Part shown: one piece after another, positions 57,015 through 64,000 of the stretch | Numbering within the stretch: position 1 is the stretch's first letter | How the letters are laid out: the number at the start of each line of letters is the position of its first letter | Source of the DNA: Paenibacillus mendelii | GTDB taxonomy: Bacteria > Bacillota > Bacilli > Paenibacillales > Paenibacillaceae | Direction of reading: 5' to 3' | Length of the DNA stretch: 64,000 nt | NCBI RefSeq assembly: GCF_024498075.1 | Contig: NZ_JANHOF010000001.1 | Span: forward strand, 930,001 to 994,000 | Notes under the pieces: generated by a model | The model's database searches: none | Seen by the model: only the letters and a program-made list of their open reading frames with translations | Told to the model about the DNA's origin: nothing | Translations under genes and position numbers: made by a program

Positions 57015-57051
57015 AGTAAAGAGGAAAATGGTACTGTTTTTGTATCATTTA

Positions 57052-57822
57052 TTAAATTTTTTTCTTATTAAGCTCCATAATCAGCTGTGAATTTAAAATT
57101 TTGATATATGTCCCCTTCATGCCCAGAGAACGTGTTTCGATGACTCCCGCACTCTCAAGTTTGCGGAGCGCATTCACGATGACGGACCTCGTAATCCCGA
57201 CACGATCGGCAATTTTCGAAGCAATCAATAAACCTTCCTTACCATCCAGCTCATCAAAGATATGCTCAACCGCTTCCTGCTCGCTGAAAGAGAGTGATCC
57301 TACCGCAACGGCCACTACAGCGCGGCTTCTCGCTTCCTGCTCGATCTCATCCGTACGTTCCCGCAGGATCTCCATCCCGACGATTGTAGAGCCGTATTCG
57401 GCCAAAATGAGATCATCGTCACCAAACGGATCCTCGCTGCGAAGAAGGACTAAAGTCCCTAATCGGTCTCGGCCTCCGACGATCGGCACGACCGTCATCA
57501 TTTCTTGTTCGGCCATCGACGGAAACGCATCATGAATGCCTGAATCAGGCTTCACATTGGTAACCGTTTCCTGCATGTTCATAAAACGTTCATTGCATTC
57601 CACCGAAAAGCGCAGTTCGTCACCGGACATAGCCCGGAGCTGTTCATGCTGAAAAGGGCCTACGGCTGCACAACCAAGCACCTTTCCCCGACGGCTGACG
57701 ACAAAGATATCCGCTTGTATCGTTGTGCACAGCACCTCCGCCATATCCCTAAAATTGAGCGCTCCCCCGGCTGCACGCTGCAGCAGCCGATTAAGCGTTC
57801 TTGTCTTTGCAAGTAAAATCAT
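57052..57822 (-). CDS. codY: GTP- and branched-chain amino acid-sensing repressor CodY
   Basis: The 256-residue global regulator represses nutrient-limitation genes when GTP and branched-chain amino acids are plentiful. The N-terminal GAF domain is seen as [15 protein letters not shown] and [13 protein letters not shown]. The C-terminal winged helix-turn-helix is the invariant [27 protein letters not shown] before ATG 57822 sets the start. It follows hslU after 31 bases. Confidence 0.98.
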   Translation of the reverse strand: MILLAKTRTLNRLLQRAAGGALNFRDMAEVLCTTIQADIFVVSRRGKVLGCAAVGPFQHEQLRAMSGDELRFSVECNERFMNMQETVTNVKPDSGIHDAFPSMAEQEMMTVVPIVGGRDRLGTLVLLRSEDPFGDDDLILAEYGSTIVGMEILRERTDEIEQEARSRAVVAVAVGSLSFSEQEAVEHIFDELDGKEGLLIASKIADRVGITRSVIVNALRKLESAGVIETRSLGMKGTYIKILNSQLIMELNKKKI

Positions 57823-57853
57823 TTTTAAGCCTCCTACTTTCCACTCCATACCT

Positions 57854-59257
57854 CTACAAGATATATTGACTTAAATCTCGGTTCTTAGCAATATTGCCGA
57901 GTTTATCCCTAACATATTCCGGTGTGATCGTCATCCGTTCAAGCGATAATTCCGGTGCTTCAAACGATAAATCCTCAAGCAGCTTTTCCAAAATGGTATG
58001 GAGACGTCTAGCTCCGATATTTTCGGTGTTTTTGTTCACATCAGCTGCTATAGAAGCGAGCTCGCGTATCGCGTCCTCGGTAAAGTCGATTTCAATGCCT
58101 TCTGTCTCCAGCAGTGCCGTATATTGCTTCGTCAGCGCGTTTTTCGGTTCCGTTAATATTTTGACAAAGTCGTCTAAACTGAGATTCGTCAATTCGACCC
58201 GAATTGGAAACCTGCCCTGCAGCTCCGGAATCAGGTCGGACGGCTTTGCCACATGGAACGCTCCCGCGGCAATAAACAAGGTGTAGTCTGTTTTGACAGG
58301 ACCGTATTTGGTCATGACAACCGAGCCTTCCACAATCGGAAGAATATCGCGCTGTACGCCCTCACGCGAAACATCAGGTCCAGAGCCGCGCGAAGGACTC
58401 GCGATCTTGTCGATTTCGTCGATGAAGATAATGCCCGATTGTTCAGCGCGGCTGACAGACTCCGATATGACATCGTCCATATCGATTAGTTTATTCGCTT
58501 CCTCCTGCGTCAGCACCTTGCGCGCTTCTTTCACGGGAAGCTTGCGCTTCTTCGCACGTTTTGGCATCAGTTGGCCGAACATCTCCTGCATGTTCATCCC
58601 CATGCCCATTCCTTCGCCGCCTTGACCCGATAACATATCCAGCATGTTCGGCGAAGTATCCTCAACCTCAATCTCGATCAAGTCCTGCTCCAGCTTACCG
58701 GTTTCAAGCTGCTCCTTGACCTGCTTCCGGCGATCGACGATAGAAGCATCCGGTTCCGGCTCTTCCTCTGCCTCTTTCGTGTTTTGGCCGCCAAACAGCA
58801 TTTCCAACGGATTTTTACCTGTTTTGGGTTTAGCAGCTGACGGTACCAGAATCGCAACAATGCGATCATTCGCCATTTTCTCGGCTTTATCCTTTACCTT
58901 CTCGGTCCGTTCAGCCTTGACCATCCGGATCGCAGTCTCCACCAAATCCCTTACCATCGATTCAACATCACGGCCGACATAGCCGACTTCTGTAAATTTC
59001 GTCGCTTCCACTTTTACGAAAGGCGCATTGACCAGCTTGGCAAGACGGCGGGCAATTTCGGTTTTTCCGACACCGGTCGGTCCGATCATGAGAATGTTCT
59101 TCGGTACGATCTCGTCCCGCAGCGTCTCATCTAAACGGCTTCGGCGGTAACGATTGCGAAGCGCAATCGCTACCGAGCGCTTCGCTTGCTTCTGGCCTAC
59201 GATATATTTATCCAATTCCGTGACGATCTGCCGCGGTGTCAAATCTTCATTCTTCAT
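57854..59257 (-). CDS. hslU: HslU (ClpY) ATPase subunit of HslUV protease
   Basis: The 467-residue AAA+ unfoldase feeds proteins to HslV. Walker A is [18 protein letters not shown], and the pore-type segment is near [22 protein letters not shown]. The I domain (about 130-240) is rich in Glu and Met, and Walker B is [13 protein letters not shown]. The C-terminus DLSQYIL fits the HslV docking tail. ATG 59257 follows GGAGGGATATACG. Confidence 0.97.
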   Translation of the reverse strand: MKNEDLTPRQIVTELDKYIVGQKQAKRSVAIALRNRYRRSRLDETLRDEIVPKNILMIGPTGVGKTEIARRLAKLVNAPFVKVEATKFTEVGYVGRDVESMVRDLVETAIRMVKAERTEKVKDKAEKMANDRIVAILVPSAAKPKTGKNPLEMLFGGQNTKEAEEEPEPDASIVDRRKQVKEQLETGKLEQDLIEIEVEDTSPNMLDMLSGQGGEGMGMGMNMQEMFGQLMPKRAKKRKLPVKEARKVLTQEEANKLIDMDDVISESVSRAEQSGIIFIDEIDKIASPSRGSGPDVSREGVQRDILPIVEGSVVMTKYGPVKTDYTLFIAAGAFHVAKPSDLIPELQGRFPIRVELTNLSLDDFVKILTEPKNALTKQYTALLETEGIEIDFTEDAIRELASIAADVNKNTENIGARRLHTILEKLLEDLSFEAPELSLERMTITPEYVRDKLGNIAKNRDLSQYIL

Positions 59258-59286
59258 CGTATATCCCTCCACTCATGTAAGAGACG

Positions 59287-59832
59287 TTATTCAATTTCTT
59301 CCACAATGATGTTGTGGTTGGTAAACACGCAAATATCGGCAGCGATTTCAAGCGACGACCTTGCCATTTCTTTTGCTTCCAAACCGGTAGCATGCTGTTT
59401 CAGCGCCCTTGCCGCGGCCAATGCGAAGCTGCCGCCAGAGCCGATCGCAAGCACGCCGTCATCCGGCTCGATAATTTCGCCGCCCCCTGAGATAAGCAGC
59501 ATTCCACTGCTATCCATAACGATCATCATGGCTTCCAGCTTGCGGAGAACGCGGTCTGAACGCCAGTCCTTAGCCAGCTCGACTGCGGCACGCTGCAAAT
59601 TGCCGTGATGCTCCTCCAGCTTGTTTTCAAACTTCTCGAACAAGGATATCGCATCAGCTACCGAGCCCGCAAAGCCAGCTACGACTTGCCCCCGATATAA
59701 CCGGCGAACCTTCTTGGCTTGATGCTTCATCACCATACTATTGCCGAAGGTCACTTGACCGTCACCTGCGATCGCCCCCTTGCCATTATGGCGGATGGCA
59801 CAAATCGTCGTGGCGTGAAATTGCATTTCCAT
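59287..59832 (-). CDS. hslV: HslV (ClpQ) peptidase subunit
   Basis: The roughly 181-residue N-terminal nucleophile peptidase forms a double ring with HslU. After a short leader (MEMQFHA) the sequence [23 protein letters not shown] has the Thr-Thr of the HslV active site, and [20 protein letters not shown] is conserved. B. subtilis ClpQ (CodW) starts MSSFHATT and is reported to use an N-terminal Ser; those serines are absent here, so Thr is the candidate nucleophile. AAGGAGG supports ATG 59832. Confidence 0.96.
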   Translation of the reverse strand: MEMQFHATTICAIRHNGKGAIAGDGQVTFGNSMVMKHQAKKVRRLYRGQVVAGFAGSVADAISLFEKFENKLEEHHGNLQRAAVELAKDWRSDRVLRKLEAMMIVMDSSGMLLISGGGEIIEPDDGVLAIGSGGSFALAAARALKQHATGLEAKEMARSSLEIAADICVFTNHNIIVEEIE

Positions 59833-59873
59833 GAACGCGTCCTCCTTCATATCCTTCATACGTTGCTATGTAA

Positions 59874-59916
59874 AAAAGGAAACAGCGGCCGTATATCTAA
59901 TGCCGCCGCACCTGTT
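59874..59916 (-). terminator. Terminator after trmFO
   Basis: AACAG and GCGGC-type arms pair with GCCGCTGTT (59881-59916), followed by CCTTTTTT on the minus strand. It separates trmFO from hslV, in the place where xerC/codV lies in B. subtilis. Confidence 0.65.
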
Positions 59917-59932
59917 GTGTCCTTAACTAGCG

Positions 59933-61279
59933 TTACTTGGTCGTGGAATCCAGCACCGCACCGTATTCCGCACGGAATCGGTCCAATTGATCCAACGAGC
60001 GGTTTGCAATCGCCTCATTCTTGTCCTTCTTGCTCCGAAAGCGGTTCTCGAAAGGCGGGAACAAACCGAAGTTTGCATTCATCGGTTGGAAATGCTTGAA
60101 ATCTGCGGTCGTAATATACTGCGCCATACTCCCAAGCGTCGTGTCAGGCGGAAAGATGAGCGGATCAAGCCCACGAGCGAGTCTACCTGCATTCATCCCC
60201 GCAATTAATCCAGATGCCGCAGACTCCACGTACCCTTCCACGCCAGTCATCTGCCCGGCAAAGAATAGCGTATCGCGATTAGCGGACTGATAGGTTGATT
60301 TAAGCAGCTTCGGTGAATTGATGAACGTATTGCGGTGCATAACGCCATAACGGACAAACTCCGCTTGTTCCAGGCCCGGGATGAGGGAAAACACCCGTTT
60401 CTGCTCGCCCCATTTGAGATGAGTCTGGAAGCCCACGAGATTGTACAAGGTTCCGGCAGCGTTATCCTGTCGTAGCTGGACAACGGCATAAGGCAGCTTG
60501 CCGGTATGCGGATTAATCAGCCCTACTGGTTTCATCGGTCCGAACAAGGCCGTTTGTTTGCCGCGCTGCATCATAACCTCGATTGGCATACAGCCCTCGA
60601 AGTATTGTTCCTTCTCGAAATCCTTCATGGCCGCTGTCTCTGCCGTAATGATGGCGTCATAGAAAATATTAAATTCCTCTTCGGTCATCGGGCAGTTCAA
60701 ATAAGCGGCCTCTCCCTTGTCATAGCGGGATGCAAGATAGACCTTATTCATATCGATCGAGTCTTTCTCTACGATCGGTGCCGCCGCATCATAGAAGTAG
60801 AAATACTCCTGGCCTAGCAGTGACTGGATCTGCTGGGAAAGCCTCGGTGCAGTCAATGGACCTGTTGCAATAATGACAATGCCGTCCTCCGGAATGTCGG
60901 TAACTTCCTCGCACCGGATCTCTACAAGCGGGTGTTCCTTCAGCAAACGAGTTACATCGCCAGAAAAGCCATCACGATCGACGGCTAAGGCTCCTCCCGC
61001 CGGCACAGCGTTGCGGTCCGCGCAATCCAGGATAATGGAATTCAACCTTCTCATCTCTTCTTTCAAGACACCTACTGCGTTCGTCAGGCCATTGGCCCGG
61101 AGGCTGTTGCTGCATACGAGCTCAGCGAATTGATTCGTATGATGCGCAGGTGTTTTGGTCTCAGGGCGCATCTCGTATAATGTTACGGGCACACCCTGCG
61201 ACGCGATTTGCCATGCCGCCTCACTGCCGGCCAAGCCGGCGCCGATAACGGTCACTCGTTGTTGATCGGACAATGTCAT
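59933..61279 (-). CDS. trmFO: tRNA m5U54 methyltransferase TrmFO
   Basis: The 448-residue folate- and FAD-dependent enzyme methylates U54 of tRNAs. The FAD-binding start is [38 protein letters not shown] and [15 protein letters not shown] are family blocks, and [19 protein letters not shown] is near the C-terminus. It lies after topA as in Bacillus (formerly gid). Confidence 0.98.
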   Translation of the reverse strand: MTLSDQQRVTVIGAGLAGSEAAWQIASQGVPVTLYEMRPETKTPAHHTNQFAELVCSNSLRANGLTNAVGVLKEEMRRLNSIILDCADRNAVPAGGALAVDRDGFSGDVTRLLKEHPLVEIRCEEVTDIPEDGIVIIATGPLTAPRLSQQIQSLLGQEYFYFYDAAAPIVEKDSIDMNKVYLASRYDKGEAAYLNCPMTEEEFNIFYDAIITAETAAMKDFEKEQYFEGCMPIEVMMQRGKQTALFGPMKPVGLINPHTGKLPYAVVQLRQDNAAGTLYNLVGFQTHLKWGEQKRVFSLIPGLEQAEFVRYGVMHRNTFINSPKLLKSTYQSANRDTLFFAGQMTGVEGYVESAASGLIAGMNAGRLARGLDPLIFPPDTTLGSMAQYITTADFKHFQPMNANFGLFPPFENRFRSKKDKNEAIANRSLDQLDRFRAEYGAVLDSTTK

Positions 61280-61311
61280 TCCCTACCTTTCCCCATAAAG
61301 CGAATACGCCG

Positions 61312-63414
61312 TTAAATATCTGCCTGTTCCGGTTCTTCAATCACTTCTTCACTGAAATCGCACTGCGTGCATTGATGGCGAACCCCATTGCGATTGCGCT
61401 TCTCGACAAGCATGCTGCTGCACTCCGGACAAGGCTTTCCTGTCGGTTTATCCCATGATACATAATCACAGCCGGGATATTGGTCACAGCCGTAGAATAC
61501 GCGCCCTTTCTTGCTGCGCCGCTCGATGATCTTGCCTTCCGCACACTTCGGACATGGAACGCCGATATCTTTGACGATCGGCTTCGTGTTGCGGCAATCA
61601 GGGAACCCGGAGCAAGCAAGAAACTTACCGAAGCGACCCATCTTGTACACCATATGACTGCCGCACTTCTCACATGTCTCATCGGAGATTTCATCTTGAA
61701 TTTCGATCTCCTTCATTTCTTCCTCGGCCACTTCAAGGCGTTTCTCGAACGACTCGTAGAAGTTCCCGAGTACGCGAACCCAATCTTCCTTGCCATCCTC
61801 GACATGGTCAAGATCGGCCTCCATATGGGCGGTGAACTCCGTATCGAGAATCTCCGGGAAAAATTCCTCCATCAGCTGCACGACAAGCTCGCCCAGCTCC
61901 GTTGGGAAAAATTTCTTCTCCTCTATGGCCACGTAGCCGCGCTTCTGGATGGTCTCCAGCGTAGGCGCATACGTACTTGGACGGCCAATTCCGACTTCCT
62001 CCATCGTACGAACCAAGCGCGCTTCCGTAAATCGGGGAGGCGGCTGCGTGAAATGCTGCTTCGGCTCGACGGACTCCGGTTTGGCGATATTCCCGACCGC
62101 AAGAGGCGGCAAAAACTTCTCGTCCTCCGTCGTTCCGTCATCATTGCCTTCCACATAAATTTTCATGAAGCCATGAAATTTCACTTTAGAGCCGACTGCC
62201 CGGAACGTAGCCGTTCCGACTGTCAGATCCACCGTCATCGTATCGAGAACAGCCGAGGACATTTGACTTGCCACAAACCGCTCCCATACAAGCTTATATA
62301 GCCGGAATTGATCCCGACTCAAAAAGGATTTCATCGATTCCGGATCCCTCAGGACGGACGTTGGGCGAATCGCTTCATGCGCATCCTGCGCATTGCTGTT
62401 CTTCTTCGCATATACGCGCGGCTGCTCGGGAACGAATGCCGCTCCGTATTTCTCCTCGATGTAACCTTTAGCCTCATCCTGCGCGACTTGAGAAATCCGT
62501 GTGGAATCCGTACGCATATAGGTAATGAGACCGACCGTTCCTTCTTTACCGAGATCCACACCCTCATAGAGCTGCTGGGCCACGGACATCGTCTTGGAAG
62601 CACGATAACCAAGCTTACGCGCAGCTTCCTGCTGCAAAGAGCTCGTAATGAACGGTGCGGCCGGATTGCGAAGGCGCTCTTTCTCCCTAACGTCGGCAAC
62701 GGTGAAGGAGTCTGAGCCCATTCCCTTCAGCACTTCCTGTACGTCCTGCTCGGTGCCGAGGTCCCGCTTCTCGCCGTTCATCCCGTAAAACTTCGCTTCG
62801 AACGATGCGTTTTCATGCTTCAGCTGCGCGGTGATGGTCCAGTATTCCTCCGGAATAAACGCATCGATCTCATTCTCGCGATCCATGATCAGCTTAACGG
62901 CAACCGACTGAACGCGTCCTGCGGATAAGCCCTTCTTAACCTTCTTCCACAAGAGGGGACTTATCTTATACCCGACGAGCCGGTCCAGAATTCGCCGCGC
63001 TTGCTGGGCGTTGACCAGATCCGCATTGATCGGGCGCGGAGATTTGAACGCATCCTTCACGGCTTGCTTCGTTATTTCATTGAATACGACTCGGCAGGGC
63101 TCTGTTTCATCGATTTCCAAGTAATGAGCAAGATGCCACGCAATCGCTTCCCCTTCGCGATCCGGGTCAGCCGCGAGGTACACTTTTTTCACTTTCTTGC
63201 TCGCATCCTTCAATTCCTTCAGAACGCTGCCTTTACCTCGAATGGTTATATATTTAGGTTGAAAATTGTTTTCAACCTCGACGCCAATTTGACTTTTCGG
63301 TAAATCGCGAATATGACCCATCGATGCCTTGACAATAAACTTGCTGCCTAGGTATTTCCCGATCGTCTTCGCCTTTGCCGGTGATTCTACGATGACTAAT
63401 GAATCCGCCGCCAT
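61312..63414 (-). CDS. topA: DNA topoisomerase I
   Basis: The 700-residue type IA topoisomerase relaxes negative supercoils. The TOPRIM domain is at the start ([33 protein letters not shown]), and the catalytic Tyr is in [12 protein letters not shown]. Three C-terminal Cys4 zinc ribbons are seen: [36 protein letters not shown]...[10 protein letters not shown], and [10 protein letters not shown]...CTQCDF. Length matches B. subtilis (691). Confidence 0.98.
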   Translation of the reverse strand: MAADSLVIVESPAKAKTIGKYLGSKFIVKASMGHIRDLPKSQIGVEVENNFQPKYITIRGKGSVLKELKDASKKVKKVYLAADPDREGEAIAWHLAHYLEIDETEPCRVVFNEITKQAVKDAFKSPRPINADLVNAQQARRILDRLVGYKISPLLWKKVKKGLSAGRVQSVAVKLIMDRENEIDAFIPEEYWTITAQLKHENASFEAKFYGMNGEKRDLGTEQDVQEVLKGMGSDSFTVADVREKERLRNPAAPFITSSLQQEAARKLGYRASKTMSVAQQLYEGVDLGKEGTVGLITYMRTDSTRISQVAQDEAKGYIEEKYGAAFVPEQPRVYAKKNSNAQDAHEAIRPTSVLRDPESMKSFLSRDQFRLYKLVWERFVASQMSSAVLDTMTVDLTVGTATFRAVGSKVKFHGFMKIYVEGNDDGTTEDEKFLPPLAVGNIAKPESVEPKQHFTQPPPRFTEARLVRTMEEVGIGRPSTYAPTLETIQKRGYVAIEEKKFFPTELGELVVQLMEEFFPEILDTEFTAHMEADLDHVEDGKEDWVRVLGNFYESFEKRLEVAEEEMKEIEIQDEISDETCEKCGSHMVYKMGRFGKFLACSGFPDCRNTKPIVKDIGVPCPKCAEGKIIERRSKKGRVFYGCDQYPGCDYVSWDKPTGKPCPECSSMLVEKRNRNGVRHQCTQCDFSEEVIEEPEQADI

Positions 63415-63442
63415 ATATGCGTCCTCCTCTCTGTTGCTATGC

Positions 63443-64000
63443 TTACGTTACGCTGTATATAGAACCCGGGTGCTGTTCAATCTTCCGTTTTATAGTTAAA
63501 TTTATCAGAACGGAATGCAAAAGTCCAAACGGAAGCGACGAGAGCTCGTGAAGTTCGTCGGTCGACCGCGGTTGATCCAGCAGCAGCCGGTACAAAAGCT
63601 CCTCATCCTGGGTAAGCGGATCCTCAGTTGACGGCTTCTTTTCTTGCTTGTTCTCCAGCAAGCTGGACAGCCACATAAATTCTTCCATAATATGCTCCAC
63701 ATCGGATATAAGCTTCGCACCGCTCTCCCGAATAAGTTTATTCGTTCCTGCGCTCTTCGGGGAGGACACCGGGCCGGGAACGGCGAATACCTCGCGGTTC
63801 ATCTCCAGCGCCTGATCCGCCGTTATTAACGAACCGCTGCGCTCCGCCGCCTCCACTACAACCGTACCAATCGAGAGCCCCGCAATAATCCGGTTTCGCA
63901 GGGGAAACAGTCCGGGATGGAACGCGGTGCCAAGCGGCACTTCCGAGAGAATCAAGCCCTGCTCGGAAAGCGTTCTGTACAACCCGCGGTTCTCAGGGGG
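63443..64000 (-). CDS. dprA: DNA processing protein DprA (Smf), C-terminal part
   Basis: The gene enters from the right edge; no start codon belongs here because the frame is open to the end ([10 protein letters not shown] at the edge is the middle of the Rossmann-like domain). The visible 185 residues hold the DprA core [29 protein letters not shown], the segment [21 protein letters not shown], and a C-terminal winged-helix part. DprA loads RecA on incoming single-stranded DNA during transformation. Order dprA-topA-trmFO is as in Bacillus. Confidence 0.95.
   Translation of the reverse strand, partial: PPENRGLYRTLSEQGLILSEVPLGTAFHPGLFPLRNRIIAGLSIGTVVVEAAERSGSLITADQALEMNREVFAVPGPVSSPKSAGTNKLIRESGAKLISDVEHIMEEFMWLSSLLENKQEKKPSTEDPLTQDEELLYRLLLDQPRSTDELHELSSLPFGLLHSVLINLTIKRKIEQHPGSIYSVT

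Noticed and set aside
56840-57051. Canonical CodY box upstream of flgB
   Set aside because: The best match (around AATTCTGTTGAATAA) agrees with only about half the consensus, so it was not listed as a feature.

Overview
The window is a chromosomal core region of a Gram-positive, flagellated, very probably spore-forming member of the Bacillales. Gene order and protein sequences point to Paenibacillus or a close relative in the Paenibacillaceae. Support comes from the Bacillus-type fla/che order next to codY-hslUV, PolC as replicative polymerase, CheC/CheD/FliY chemotaxis, and a sporulation-type deacetylase (ylxY) at the left edge. Every gene I can support lies on the minus strand, so the biological reading direction is from base 64000 down to 1. 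I see no tRNA or rRNA gene, insertion sequence, prophage or CRISPR array.

Right part (about 57050-64000): dprA (cut by the edge), topA, trmFO, a terminator, then hslV-hslU-codY. This is the Bacillus dprA-codY block without the xerC/codV recombinase gene. A codY terminator and a likely sigma-A promoter separate it from the next block.

Middle (about 25280-56830): one roughly 31 kb fla/che gene string. It runs flgB-flgC-fliE-fliF-fliG-fliH-fliI-fliJ-motE-like-fliK-flgD-TIGR02530-like-flgG/E-flbD-fliL-fliM-fliY-cheY-fliO-fliP-fliQ-fliR-flhB-flhA-flhF-flhG-cheB-cheA-cheW-cheC-cheD-membrane ORF-sigD-fapA-small ORF-swrB-like-YceG-like ORF. These genes build the basal body, export gate and hook, carry the chemotaxis signal and make the late flagellar sigma factor. 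Most junctions overlap or are very short. The main exceptions are a repeat-filled gap before flgG/E and a gap between fliY and cheY.

Left part (1-25080): rpsB and tsf, then pyrH-frr-uppS-cdsA-dxr-rseP-proS-polC (translation, nucleotide, isoprenoid and envelope precursor genes and the replicase). A strong promoter and a terminator-like leader hairpin follow, then the nusA operon rimP-nusA-ylxR-ylxQ-infB-rbfA-nrnA-truB-ribF. Next come rpsO with its own promoter and terminator, pnp with a structured leader, and the start of ylxY.

No obviously new multigene system is visible. The most interesting items are: a tandem intergenic repeat inside the fla/che operon whose long units can fold into a three-stem shape; related repeat fragments in two other gaps; attenuator-like leaders before rimP and pnp; an archaeal/eukaryal-type ProRS in the usual proS position; a short EF-Ts; an HslV N-terminus without the serines of B. 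subtilis ClpQ; and several small uncharacterised genes at the sigD end of the fla/che operon.
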